DNA of 64,000 nucleotides from Sphingopyxis sp. TUF1 (GCF_036687315.1 NZ_CP144683.1:1-64000), one strand, 5' to 3'. Shown: positions 1 to 8,022, numbered from the stretch's first letter. Notes: a model not told the origin generated them from the sequence alone. Numbers and translations: made by a program.

Positions 1-5
1 GGTGG

Positions 6-911
6 ATGTTTGGAGGGTTGCTGATCGCTGCGACGATCCTGACCCCGATCGCCCCCGCCGCCGCGCAGGCGACGGGCGAGCGGGTGCAGATCGCGCAGCG
101 TGGCGACCGAGGCGACCGTGGCCCGCGCGGTCCGGAGGCGCGCGGCGGCGACCGTAGCAACGAAGCCCGCCCGCAGCGCCAGCAGCGAAGCGAAATGCGC
201 GCCGAGCGCCGCAACGATCAGCCGCGCCGTGCGGACCGCCCGCAGCGCGGCAATGATCAGCAGCGCCAGCAGTGGCAACAGCAGCGCGCTGCGCAACAGC
301 AACGCCAGACCCAACAGCAGGTCCAGCGCCAGCGCGGCGGCACCTATGATCGCAACCGCGACGGTCGCACCGACCGCCAGTGGGACCGCAACCGCGATGG
401 CCAGGTCGATCGCCAGTGGGATCGCAACAATAACAACCGTGTCGACCGGCGCTATGACCGCAATCGCAATGGTGACCTCGATCGCCGCTGGGATCGTAAC
501 AACAACGACCGCGTCGATCGCCGTTACGACCAAAACCGCAACGGCTATGTCGATCGCCGCTATCGCGATGGGCGCCACGACCGTTACGACCGCAACCAGA
601 GCCGCTGGAACCGCGACTGGCGCAGTGATCGCCGCTACGACTGGCGAAACTACCGCGAGCGGAACCGCAGCTATTACCGGATGCCGCGCTACTACAACCC
701 CTATCGCGGCTACAATTACACGCGGTTCAGCATCGGATTTACGCTCGGTTCGCTGTTTTACAGCCAGCGTTACTGGATCAATAACCCGAGCTATTACCGT
801 CTTCCGCCCGCTTATGGGGGGTACCGCTGGGTCCGCTATTATGACGATGCGCTGCTCGTCGATACCTATAGCGGCGAGGTGGTCGACGTCATCTACGATT
901 TTTTCTGGTAA
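6..911 (+). CDS. RcnB-family periplasmic protein with Asp/Asn-rich tandem repeats
   Basis: 301 residues beginning with a cleavable signal peptide (hydrophobic LLIAATILTP, Ala-rich cleavage region near residue 21), so probably exported to the periplasm. An Arg/Gln-rich low-complexity stretch (about 35-110) is followed by six tandem 12-residue units of the type (Y/W)DRNxxxxxDR(R/Q) (about 114-185), which look like degenerate calcium-loop motifs. The last 75 residues (tyrosine-rich, ending VVDVIYDFFW) match the RcnB/inner-membrane small domain seen in many sphingomonad proteins. RcnB in E. coli affects nickel/cobalt homeostasis; a metal role here is inference only. The gene starts 5 bases from the window edge, so an upstream start cannot be excluded. 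A strong terminator follows. Confidence 0.75.
   Translation: MFGGLLIAATILTPIAPAAAQATGERVQIAQRGDRGDRGPRGPEARGGDRSNEARPQRQQRSEMRAERRNDQPRRADRPQRGNDQQRQQWQQQRAAQQQRQTQQQVQRQRGGTYDRNRDGRTDRQWDRNRDGQVDRQWDRNNNNRVDRRYDRNRNGDLDRRWDRNNNDRVDRRYDQNRNGYVDRRYRDGRHDRYDRNQSRWNRDWRSDRRYDWRNYRERNRSYYRMPRYYNPYRGYNYTRFSIGFTLGSLFYSQRYWINNPSYYRLPPAYGGYRWVRYYDDALLVDTYSGEVVDVIYDFFW
346..561 (+). repeat. Six 36-bp in-frame tandem repeats inside the RcnB-like gene
   Basis: Six consecutive imperfect 36-bp units encode 12-residue repeats with invariant D-R-N and D-R positions. The first residue alternates between Tyr and Trp and the middle varies (RDGR, RDGQ, NNNR, RNGD, NNND, RNGY). The DxNxDGxxD pattern resembles calcium-binding loops, but the flanking helices of an EF-hand are absent. 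Confidence 0.75.
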
Positions 912-941
912 TATTCCTTTCGGTTACCGGAATGACAAACT

Positions 942-968
942 GGGGCCGGTCCGCCGGCCCCTTTTTTT
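942..968 (+). terminator. Rho-independent terminator of the RcnB-like gene
   Basis: An 8-bp perfect GC stem (GGGGCCGG / CCGGCCCC) with a 4-base loop is followed by seven T residues on the plus strand. It lies 30 bases past the stop codon, just before the convergent gene ending at 974. Confidence 0.9.
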
Positions 969-973
969 GCCGT

Positions 974-1375
974 TCAGCGGCTCTTCCAATAATCGAACAC
1001 CGCCTGCTGCTGTTCGCGGATGAATCGCGCCGCGGCCGCGCCTTCCCACGGCCCGTCATAACCGAGCAGCAGCGCCGTGCCGCCGACCCACCACCCCTGC
1101 CCCGGCAGCCGGTCGCTTTCGCGCACCACCAGCACGGCAAGGTCAGGCTCGCCGTCCATCGCGCAGAGCCTGTCGACTTCGGCCAGCGTCTTGCACACGG
1201 CGCGCATCTTTGGCCGCGTAAAGCGGAATCCCAGATCGCCAAGCAGTTCGGAATAGCTCACGCGCCCCGCGCGCGCCGCGTCGGTCAGGATCGCGCGGAT
1301 ACGCGGTGCATCGCCCAGCGCGCCTGCGTCGGCGGCGGTGGCTGCACCGCCTAGGCCTTCGTCTTTGGCGGCCAT
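974..1375 (-). CDS. Hypothetical protein, winged-helix-like N-terminal half
   Basis: 133 residues, last gene of a three-gene minus-strand operon; its ATG lies 25 bases inside the end of the DUF1295 gene. No family recognised with certainty. The segment around residues 35-75 (ILTDAARAGRVSYSELLGDL, then a conserved PKMRAVCKTL-like helix) has the look of a small winged-helix unit. It is followed by an L-V-V-x-E-S-x-x-LPGQGWW motif and a C-terminal helical tail. No signal peptide or membrane segment. The overlap implies translational coupling with the membrane enzyme upstream. Function unknown. Confidence 0.7.
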   Translation of the reverse strand: MAAKDEGLGGAATAADAGALGDAPRIRAILTDAARAGRVSYSELLGDLGFRFTRPKMRAVCKTLAEVDRLCAMDGEPDLAVLVVRESDRLPGQGWWVGGTALLLGYDGPWEGAAAARFIREQQQAVFDYWKSR

Positions 1376-2160
1376 GGCAGAAATCCCGACGTGCGCTCGA
1401 CATAGGCGGCATAGTCGGGCCGCGTCTTGTGCAGCCCCTTTTCGAGCAGCGCCTTGCCCGACCATTTGGTGAGGGTGAAGGTCAGGAAGACGGGACCAAT
1501 TACGCTCGCCAACGCCGGCTGCCAGCCGATGTCGAGTACGACGATCCAGATGCCCCACCAGGTCAGCGCGTCGCCGAAATAATTGGGATGACGCGTATAG
1601 CGCCACAGCCCCGTGTCGAGCACCCGGCCCTTGTTCGCGGGATTCTGGCGAAAGGCGTGAAGCTGCGCATCGCCGATACTCTCGAACGCGATTCCCGCCA
1701 GTGCCGCCGCTGCGCCGAGCCAGCCGAGGATACCCACGCCCCCGCCCGCGCTCGCCCAGATGCCGAGTTGCGCGGGCAGGCAGGTGATGAACAGCAGCGG
1801 CGCCTGCGTCAGGAACACGGTGAGCAGCGCGGTCTTGCCCCAACTCCAGCGCCGCGCCTCCATCGTTGTCGCGAGTATCTTGCGATAACGCGGATCTTCG
1901 CCCTCGCGCACCCAGCGGAGCGCGAGGTGGATCGCCAGCCGCAGCCCCCAGAGCGACGTCAGGCCGAGCAGCAGTTTCGCATGTACGCCGTCGATCCCTG
2001 CCTGCCACGCCATCCCCCAAGCGAGCAGCACCATGCCGCACCCCCAGAAGGCGTCGATGAAGGACACATCGCGGATCGTCATCGCAAACGCCCACAGCAG
2101 CAGGATTACCGCCAGAAGCCCGGCAAAATTGACCGCCAGAAGCCAAAGCGCGTGGCTCAT
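1351..2160 (-). CDS. DUF1295 / steroid 5-alpha-reductase-like membrane protein
   Basis: 269 residues with about seven hydrophobic helices. The signature of the DUF1295 family (related to steroid reductases and ICMT-type methyltransferases) is clear: the DxxFWG-type motif near residue 33 and the C-terminal LW-RYTRHPNYFGD-WWGIW block around 190-210 that binds the soluble cofactor in relatives. The real substrate is unknown, and a lipid or sterol-like compound is only inferred. Its ATG overlaps the stop of the acyltransferase gene (ATGA), and its end overlaps the next gene, so the three genes form one operon. Integral to the inner membrane. Confidence 0.85.
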   Translation of the reverse strand: MSHALWLLAVNFAGLLAVILLLWAFAMTIRDVSFIDAFWGCGMVLLAWGMAWQAGIDGVHAKLLLGLTSLWGLRLAIHLALRWVREGEDPRYRKILATTMEARRWSWGKTALLTVFLTQAPLLFITCLPAQLGIWASAGGGVGILGWLGAAAALAGIAFESIGDAQLHAFRQNPANKGRVLDTGLWRYTRHPNYFGDALTWWGIWIVVLDIGWQPALASVIGPVFLTFTLTKWSGKALLEKGLHKTRPDYAAYVERTSGFLPWPPKTKA

Positions 2161-2789
2161 GCCGCCCCGTTTCCTTTTTCGTCGACCCCGACGATGTCGT
2201 GGATCGAGCGCACCGCACGCTCGGGAATTTTGGGAATACAGCTTTTATAAACCTCGAACACCTTTTGCATGTCGGCGCGAAAATCGCCCGTCGGCCAGAT
2301 CAGCGGCCCCAGGCCGCCCGTCTTTGTGCCATAATCCATCAGCCCGACGACCAGGGGCACCTTGGCGCCCAGCGCGATCTGATAAAATCCGGTACGCCAT
2401 TTCGCCGTTTTGCCGCGCGTCCCCTCGGGCGCGACAGTCAGCATAAATTCCCTGCGCCGCGCAAACTCATCGATCATCTGCGTGACGACATCACCGCCGC
2501 CACGCCGGTCGACCGGTACCCCGCCCATCTGGCGGATAAAGCCGCCGATCGGCCAGCGGAACAGCGACAGCTTCGCCATGAAATAGGGTCGGACTTTCAG
2601 GTCCGCGGTCAGCCCCAGGAAATTGACAAAATCCCAATTGCTCGTGTGCGGCGCGGCGATGATGATGAAGCGCCGCGGTTCGGGCACGGCCCCGACCGCC
2701 TTCCATCCGCGCATCCGGTAAAGCAGCAGCAACAGGCGGCGCACACCGCGCGCCACCAGCCCCGGCGGATTGTCGTCGATCCTTGTCAC
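2157..2789 (-). CDS. PlsC-type acyltransferase (lysophospholipid acyltransferase family)
   Basis: About 210 residues from a GTG start (VTRIDDNPPG); the open frame extends upstream, but the domain begins here. Hallmarks of the PlsC/LPLAT fold are visible: HTSNWDF (the HX4D catalytic motif), a middle MGGVPVDR block and PEGTRGK (motif III, binding the phosphate of the acceptor). Such enzymes transfer acyl chains to lysophospholipids at the inner membrane; the exact acceptor cannot be told. First gene of a three-gene operon (ATGA overlap with DUF1295), transcribed divergently from the M20 peptidase. An alternative ATG at 2897 would give 246 residues, with an Arg/Cys-rich leader that looks non-coding. 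Confidence 0.85.
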   Translation of the reverse strand: MTRIDDNPPGLVARGVRRLLLLLYRMRGWKAVGAVPEPRRFIIIAAPHTSNWDFVNFLGLTADLKVRPYFMAKLSLFRWPIGGFIRQMGGVPVDRRGGGDVVTQMIDEFARRREFMLTVAPEGTRGKTAKWRTGFYQIALGAKVPLVVGLMDYGTKTGGLGPLIWPTGDFRADMQKVFEVYKSCIPKIPERAVRSIHDIVGVDEKGNGAA

Positions 2790-2912
2790 GCCGGCTCCTC
2801 TCCCCAGCCGAATTGCGCGAAAGCCGCGCACAGCGCAAGAGTGCGCGCATCGCGGCTTGCTCTCCCCGCCGGTTTCTGCTCCCTTTGGCGGTACCAAACG
2901 GGGGGAAATCGC

Positions 2913-4325
2913 ATGAAGTCACTATCCGCGCTGCTGTTGTCCGCCACGCTGTTCGCCGCGCCGGCGATCGCCGCCGAGGCGCAGCCACGCGCCGATCAGC
3001 TCGCCTTCCGCGAAATCTACAAGGAGCTGGTCGAAACCAACACGACGCTTTCGGCGGGCAGCTGCACGCTGGCCGCCGAACGCATGGCCGCGCGGCTGAA
3101 AGCGGCGGGCTTTGCGGATAGCCAGCTCACGCTTTTTGCGACTCCGGAAAAACCGAAGGAAGGCGGCCTCGTCGCCGTCTATCCGGGCACATCCAGGACC
3201 GCAAAGCCGATCCTGCTCGTCGCGCACATCGACGTCGTCGAGGCGAAGCGCGAGGATTGGGAGCGCGACCCGTTCATAATGGTTGAGGAAAACGGCTATT
3301 TCTATGGCCGCGGCACCGCCGACGACAAGGCGCAGGCGGCGGTATGGGTCGATACGTTGATCCGCTTTCAGCAAGAAGGCTATAAGCCGAAGCGCACCGT
3401 GAAGATGGCACTGACGTGCGGCGAGGAAACGAACGGCGCGTTCAACGGCGTCGAATGGCTCGCCGCGAACCGGCGCGACCTGATCGACGCCGAATTCGCG
3501 CTGAACGAAGGCGGCGGTGGCGACAGCGACGGCAAAGGCAAGGTGCTCGGCCAATCGGTGCAGGTCGGCGAAAAGACCTTCGCCAATTTCCGTTTAGAAA
3601 CGCGCAATCCCGGCGGTCACAGCTCGGCGCCGGTGCCCGATAATGCGATTTACCAGCTCGCTGCCGCGCTGATGAAAATCCAGAGCCATCAATTCCCGGT
3701 CGAGATGACCGACACGACGCGCCGCTTCTTTGCCGAGGCGGGCCCGGTGCGCGGCGACGAAACCGGCAAGGCGATGGTCGCGCTCGCCAAAAACCCCGCC
3801 GACAAGGCGGCCGAGGCGATCGTCAACAAGGACCCGTTCCTGCACAGCAATTTGCGCACGACCTGCGTCGCGACGCTGCTCGACGGCGGTCACGCCCCGA
3901 ACGCGCTGCCGCAGCGCGCGGGCGCGAACATCAATTGCCGCATCTTTCCGGGTCATAGCATCGAATCGATCAGGGACGAACTTGCGAAGATCATCGGCGA
4001 TCCCGGCGTCACCATCACCCAGCTGCCGCCCAAGCGTCCCGCGCCGCCGGCGCCACCGCTCGACCCGAAGATCATCGGACCGATGCAGACGCTCGTCGAC
4101 AAATATTGGCCGGGGCTGAAGGTGATTCCGTCGATGGCGAACGGATATACCGACGCGACATTCCTCGGCGCGGTCGGCATCCCGACCTACGGCATTCCCG
4201 GCATGTGGGGCGACCCCGACGGCAACGGCGCGCACGGCGTCAACGAACGGATGGAGGTGCGCTCCGTTTATGTTGGACGCGACTATATGTTCGATCTGGT
4301 GAAGGCTTACGCCGACAAGCCTTGA
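2913..4325 (+). CDS. M20/M25/M40 family metallo-hydrolase (exported peptidase)
   Basis: 470 residues with a typical Sec signal peptide (MKSLSALLLSATLFAAP, cleavage after AIAAEA). Di-metal ligands of the M20 family are present in order: LVAHIDVV (His and Asp), GRGTADDKAQ (bridging Asp), TCGEETNG (catalytic Glu and metal Glu), with a final His in the ANGYTDATF...HGVNE region. M20 enzymes cleave dipeptides or short peptides or deacylate amino acids; the substrate is not evident. The start was chosen because the signal peptide begins here and a GGGGG run lies 7-12 bases upstream. Monocistronic, followed by a long palindrome. Confidence 0.88.
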   Translation: MKSLSALLLSATLFAAPAIAAEAQPRADQLAFREIYKELVETNTTLSAGSCTLAAERMAARLKAAGFADSQLTLFATPEKPKEGGLVAVYPGTSRTAKPILLVAHIDVVEAKREDWERDPFIMVEENGYFYGRGTADDKAQAAVWVDTLIRFQQEGYKPKRTVKMALTCGEETNGAFNGVEWLAANRRDLIDAEFALNEGGGGDSDGKGKVLGQSVQVGEKTFANFRLETRNPGGHSSAPVPDNAIYQLAAALMKIQSHQFPVEMTDTTRRFFAEAGPVRGDETGKAMVALAKNPADKAAEAIVNKDPFLHSNLRTTCVATLLDGGHAPNALPQRAGANINCRIFPGHSIESIRDELAKIIGDPGVTITQLPPKRPAPPAPPLDPKIIGPMQTLVDKYWPGLKVIPSMANGYTDATFLGAVGIPTYGIPGMWGDPDGNGAHGVNERMEVRSVYVGRDYMFDLVKAYADKP

Positions 4326-4334
4326 ATATCGTAG

Positions 4335-4428
4335 GTCATTGCGAGCGTAGCGAAGCAATCTCCCGCCATCGGTATGGCGCAAGGTTGTTCGCTGGAGATT
4401 GCGGCGTCGCTTCGCTCCTCGCAATGAC
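4335..4428. repeat. Long extragenic palindrome, family A (GTCATTGCGAGCG type)
   Basis: 94-bp imperfect inverted repeat. The outer arm GTCATTGCGAGCG is matched by CGCAATGAC at the other end, with the inner pair GCAATCTCC / GGAGATTGC. The same unit recurs at 16411, 22937 and 39200. It lies between convergent genes (peptidase and fpr) and could act as a bidirectional structure in the mRNA ends. Confidence 0.85.
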
Positions 4429-4439
4429 GACTGCAAACC

Positions 4440-5255
4440 CTAACCCACGAACGCGCGCTCGATCACAAAATCGCCTGGCGCCGCGTTCGATCCTTCCTCG
4501 AAACCCAGCGCCTCGAACCGCACTTCGAGGTCGCGGATCATCGCCATGCTGCCGCACATCATGACGCGGTCGGTCGCCGGATCGAAATGCGCGGGGCCGG
4601 TCAGCGGATGGCCGAACAGCCGCCCGCCGTCGATCAGGGCATCGATACGCCCCGCGGTGCGGAACGGCTCGCGCGTCACCGTCGGCAGATAGTGGAATTG
4701 CAGCAGCGCCTGATCCTGCACCAGCGGGTCGCCCGCAAGCTGGCTTTCCAGCGCGTCGCGGAACGCGAGATCATTGACCTGTCGGACGCAATGGACAAGC
4801 TGGATCTGACTGAACCGCTCGTAAATGTCGGGATCGCGCACCAGGCTCAGGAAAGGCGCAAGCCCTGTGCCCGTCGACAGCAGGAACAGGCGTTGCCCCG
4901 GCAACAGCGCGTCGGCGACCAGCGTCCCCGTCGGTTTGCGCCCAAGGTAAACCGGATCGCCCGGCTGGATTTTCTGAAGCCGCGAGGTCAACGGCCCATC
5001 GGGCACCTTGATCGACAGAAATTCCAGCTCATCCGCATAAGCAGGACTCGCGATCGAATAAGCGCGCAGCAGCGGCCGTCCCTCGCCCGGCAGCCCGATC
5101 ATCACAAACTCGCCCGACCGGAAGCGGAAACTCGGCGGCCGCGTGATCGTGAAGCTGAACAGATGGTCGTTCCAGTGGCGCACCGAACGCACCTCCTCGA
5201 CGGTCAACGAGGCGGAGGGGGCCAGCTTGGCGGCGGCGGCAATACGGTCACTCAT
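4440..5255 (-). CDS. fpr: Ferredoxin--NADP(+) reductase
   Basis: 271 residues, the usual length of bacterial-type Fpr, ending in the typical FVG tail. The FAD site is visible in RAYSIASPAY (RxYS motif), with the GPLTSRLQ motif. The NADP half has STGTGLAPFLSL and later a MCGSMAMI-like motif. The enzyme exchanges electrons between NADPH and ferredoxin/flavodoxin in the cytosol, and may serve Fe-S assembly or oxidative-stress repair. Its ATG overlaps the stop of a 50-codon ORF (ATGA), so translation may be coupled. A Fur-like box with a promoter lies about 170 bases upstream, suggesting iron control. Confidence 0.92.
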   Translation of the reverse strand: MSDRIAAAAKLAPSASLTVEEVRSVRHWNDHLFSFTITRPPSFRFRSGEFVMIGLPGEGRPLLRAYSIASPAYADELEFLSIKVPDGPLTSRLQKIQPGDPVYLGRKPTGTLVADALLPGQRLFLLSTGTGLAPFLSLVRDPDIYERFSQIQLVHCVRQVNDLAFRDALESQLAGDPLVQDQALLQFHYLPTVTREPFRTAGRIDALIDGGRLFGHPLTGPAHFDPATDRVMMCGSMAMIRDLEVRFEALGFEEGSNAAPGDFVIERAFVG

Positions 5256-5404
5256 TCTCTTCGGCTTTCCTGATATGTCATCGCGCGCACCGACCAGATC
5301 GGCGCCGCAAACCTCTGCGATCTCCCGAAGCGGAATCGCGGGCCCCAGTCCAAGCAGAATTGCTTGCGTCCCTTAAATCCCCAGCCACGGCGAATCTTCA
5401 CCAT
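5252..5404 (-). CDS. Putative 50-residue leader ORF coupled to fpr
   Basis: ATG at 5404 runs to a TGA whose last bases overlap the fpr start (ATGA). The 50-residue product is strongly basic and aromatic (starts MVKIRRGWGFKGRK, one Cys, four Trp) and has no recognised domain. The ORF lies wholly between a promoter-like sequence and fpr. It may be a real small protein, a regulatory leader peptide or a chance ORF. Its ribosome-binding site is weak. Confidence 0.35.
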   Translation of the reverse strand: MVKIRRGWGFKGRKQFCLDWGPRFRFGRSQRFAAPIWSVRAMTYQESRRE

Positions 5405-5418
5405 TTGCTCAGATCAAA

Positions 5419-5447
5419 TCTATATCATATTGAGACGCATTTGCAAT
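5419..5447 (-). promoter_or_regulatory. Promoter with overlapping Fur-like box upstream of fpr leader
   Basis: On the minus strand, TTGCAA (5446-5441), a 16-base spacer and TATAGA (5424-5419) form a plausible sigma-70 promoter. The 15-mer TGCAAATGCGTCTCA overlapping it fits the 7-1-7 Fur dyad TGATAAT-N-ATTATCA at nine of fourteen positions. The surrounding 50 bases are AT-rich compared with the genome. The location upstream of a ferredoxin reductase makes iron control reasonable but unproven. Confidence 0.4.
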
Positions 5448-5566
5448 AATAGTCTAAATGCGGGATTGCGGACTCGTTCCGCCCTCGGACTCCTTTTCGT
5501 CAACTACGATAGATTGTCGGCTAACGGCCGATAGTAGCGTTACCGCCTCCCCCAAACCCATTCGCA

Positions 5567-5632
5567 TCGAGCGAAGTCGAGATGCCCCATCGGGCGGGGC
5601 GTAGCGTCGATGGGTGTCTCGACTTCGCTCGA
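5567..5632. repeat. Inverted repeat TCGAGCGAAGTCGAGA
   Basis: A 16-bp arm (TCGAGCGAAGTCGAGA) and its exact reverse complement flank a 34-base centre containing a second GCCCCATCG / CGATGGG pair. It belongs to the extragenic palindrome class but differs in sequence from families A and B in this window. Confidence 0.85.
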
Positions 5633-5873
5633 CACGAACGGAAAACGGGGATGGTCCGCTCCCCACTCCAAGGCAGACATTTAGAAAAAAACGCTGTCCT
5701 ACATGACCCCGCTGTGCCAGCCTTCATCCCACCTCTTTCAAGATATGGAAAAAAAATGGGTCGTTCCCGCCCCTACGCGGGCGCAGAAGCGCGGCGCGGC
5801 ATGTACCGGGGGAATGCAGATCGGCAATCAAACAGGGCTGACTTTTCCTGACCTTTGACTTGAGCCCGCAGCC

Positions 5874-7259
5874 CTACCCTGCTGGCAACCGCAACCTTAC
5901 CAGCACTCCTCCCAAATCCTCGCTCTCTTCGAGCGCGATGCTGCCGCCATAGATTTCGGCCACATCGCGGACGATCGCGAGGCCGAGGCCGGTCCCCGGC
6001 TTGCCGCTGTCGAGCCGCACGCCGCGATCAAAAATGCGCGTACGATCCTCGGGTGAAATACCCGCCCCGTCATCCTCGACAATGATTTCCGCCATATTGC
6101 CGTCGCGGCCGATCGTGACGAAGACGCTGCCTCCACCATATTTTGCGGCATTTTCGAGGAGATTGCCGACCAGCTCGTCCAGATCCTGCCGCTCGACTTT
6201 CGCAACCACCGTCCGGTCGCCCGCGGCATCGAGCCGCGCGTCGGGATAGAGCGCGGCAACCGCGCGCAACACGCTCTGCACGCTGTCCCACACCACCGCG
6301 CGCGCCTGCGCCGCGCCGCGCCCCCGACAGCGCGCGCGCGCAAGATGATGATCGACCTGCCGCTGCATCGTCGCTGCCTCGCGCCGCACCGTGTTCGCCA
6401 GTTCTGAATCCGAACTGGTCGCGCTGTTGACCAGCACGGTCAGCGGAGTTTTGAGCGCGTGCGCGAGATTGCCCGCGTGGAGCCGCGCCTCCTCCGCCTG
6501 TTTCTCGTTATGCGCGAGCAGCGCGTTGAGCTCATCGACCATCGGCTGCACTTCCAGCGGCAGCGGCGCATCGACGCGGCGGTTCTGCCCGCCGCGCATC
6601 GCCGCGATCGCGCGCCGGATGTCGCGCAGCCAAAGGCCGTAAAAAGTCTGGAGCGCAGCCATGATGATGAGACCGAGGCCCAGCAGCGCGAGACTGGGGA
6701 TCAGGGTCCGGCGCACGGCGCCCACCTGCACGTCCAGCGCCTCGCGCGACTGCGCAATCTGGTAGCGCCAACTGGTCCGGCTCCCCGGCAGGATCACGTT
6801 GCGTTCAAGGACGCGCAACTCTTCGTCGGGAAACTGATTGCTGTCATAGGTATGAATCTGATCGTCAATGTGCGGCGTCGGCGCCTTCAGCGTGCGCTCC
6901 CAGAGCGATCGCGAACGATAGGGTTCCTGCTCACCGCCGCTGATCTGCCAATACAGGCCGCTATAGGGTTCCAGAAAACGCTGATCGCCAAGCGGTTCGA
7001 TCAGCCGCACCTCGCCGTCGGGGCCGATCTCCGACGAGCGGATCATCGCGATCAGCACATATTCAAGGCTCGAATCGAAATTGCGCGTGATCGCGCTCGT
7101 CAGCACGCGGTCGAGCGCAAAACCGCCGCCGATCAGCAGCACCGAAATCCACAGCGCGGCGATGGCGATCATACGCCGCGCAAGCGAGCCGGTGATGCGG
7201 CCGCGAGGCGCTGGATTCGACGGGGCGGCCGAGCTCTCCAACCTTTTTGTATCCGTCAT
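5874..7259 (-). CDS. Sensor histidine kinase, PhoQ-like
   Basis: 461 residues. TM1 is about 29-50, a periplasmic domain about 50-185, and TM2 about 187-207, followed by a HAMP-like linker. The dimerisation helix carries the phospho-acceptor in GNLAHALKTPLT (HxLKTPL). The ATPase domain has NLLENAAKYG (N box), EDDGAGISPEDR (G1) and GTGLGLAIV (G2). It should phosphorylate the response regulator encoded just upstream. The predicted ATG lies inside a palindromic repeat separating the two genes, and a downstream TTG or ATG start is possible. Part of the PepSY-regulator-kinase operon, suggesting an envelope or cation signal. Confidence 0.9.
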   Translation of the reverse strand: MTDTKRLESSAAPSNPAPRGRITGSLARRMIAIAALWISVLLIGGGFALDRVLTSAITRNFDSSLEYVLIAMIRSSEIGPDGEVRLIEPLGDQRFLEPYSGLYWQISGGEQEPYRSRSLWERTLKAPTPHIDDQIHTYDSNQFPDEELRVLERNVILPGSRTSWRYQIAQSREALDVQVGAVRRTLIPSLALLGLGLIIMAALQTFYGLWLRDIRRAIAAMRGGQNRRVDAPLPLEVQPMVDELNALLAHNEKQAEEARLHAGNLAHALKTPLTVLVNSATSSDSELANTVRREAATMQRQVDHHLARARCRGRGAAQARAVVWDSVQSVLRAVAALYPDARLDAAGDRTVVAKVERQDLDELVGNLLENAAKYGGGSVFVTIGRDGNMAEIIVEDDGAGISPEDRTRIFDRGVRLDSGKPGTGLGLAIVRDVAEIYGGSIALEESEDLGGVLVRLRLPAG

Positions 7260-7332
7260 CCCGGCGAAGGCCGGGATCTCACCCTGTCGTCACCCCGCAC
7301 CGGCGGGATCCCGGCCTCCGCCGGGATAACGA
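7255..7332. repeat. Extragenic palindrome, family B (CCCGGCGAAGGCCGGGATC)
   Basis: Two arms of the CCGGCGAAGGCCGGGAT type in opposite orientation flank a short centre between the response regulator and kinase genes. The left end supplies the kinase's predicted ATG. A close relative is at 57528-57603. Confidence 0.8.
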
Positions 7333-7356
7333 CAAGGAAACAGCGACGGCGCATGG

Positions 7357-8022
7357 TCAGCCTTGCGGATCGTCGAGCTGATAACCAAGACCGCGGATCG
7401 TGGTGATGATGTCGGCGCCCAGCTTTTTGCGGATGCGCGTCACGAACACCTCGATCGTGTTCGAATCGCGATCGAAATCCTGGTCGTAAATATGTTCGAT
7501 CAGCTCGGTGCGCGACACGACCTTGCCCTTGTGATGGAGCAGGTATGACAGGAGCTTATATTCCTGCGCGGTCAGCTTCACCGGCTCGCCGGCGAGCGTA
7601 ACGCGTCCCGAGCGCGTATCGAGGCGGACGTCGCCCGCGGTCAGCTCGCTCGACGCATTGCCCGACGCGCGGCGGATCAGCGCGCGCAGGCGCGCAATCA
7701 ATTCCTCGGTCTGGAACGGCTTGGCCAGATAATCGTCGGCGCCCGCGTCGAGCCCCGCCACCTTGTCCGACCAACTGTCGCGCGCCGTCAGCACGAGCAC
7801 AGGAAAATTGCGCTTTTCGCGCCGCCAGCGATCGAGCACGGTCAGCCCGTCGATTTCGGGCAGGCCGAGGTCAAGGATCGCGGCGTCATAGGTTTCGGTC
7901 GAGCCGAGGAAATGCCCGTCCTCGCCATCGGTCGCAAGGTCGACCGCATAACCCGCTCCCTCCAGCGTCGCTTTGAGCTGCGGACCCAGCGTGGGTTCGT
8001 CTTCGACAATCAAAATCCGCAT
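7357..8022 (-). CDS. OmpR/PhoP-family response regulator
   Basis: 221 residues. The receiver domain (1-115) has the acidic pocket EDE (near residue 7), the phospho-acceptor Asp in ILDLGLP (about 51), a switch Thr in VLTARD and Lys in LAKPF. The C-terminal winged helix (about 125-220) has the OmpR signature LTAQEYKLLSYLLHHKGKVV and TIRGLGYQL. Cytoplasmic transcription factor paired with the downstream kinase gene and preceded by a PepSY gene in the same orientation. Such trios often respond to divalent cations or envelope stress; the target genes are not known. Confidence 0.93.
   Translation of the reverse strand: MRILIVEDEPTLGPQLKATLEGAGYAVDLATDGEDGHFLGSTETYDAAILDLGLPEIDGLTVLDRWRREKRNFPVLVLTARDSWSDKVAGLDAGADDYLAKPFQTEELIARLRALIRRASGNASSELTAGDVRLDTRSGRVTLAGEPVKLTAQEYKLLSYLLHHKGKVVSRTELIEHIYDQDFDRDSNTIEVFVTRIRKKLGADIITTIRGLGYQLDDPQG

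Larger units (their letters stand above)
5405..5873. other. 469-bp gap without a recognisable gene
   Basis: It holds the fpr promoter region at its left end and one long inverted repeat (5567-5632). ORFs of 60-90 codons here have unlikely composition and no family resemblance. I see no RNA gene. Confidence 0.6.
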
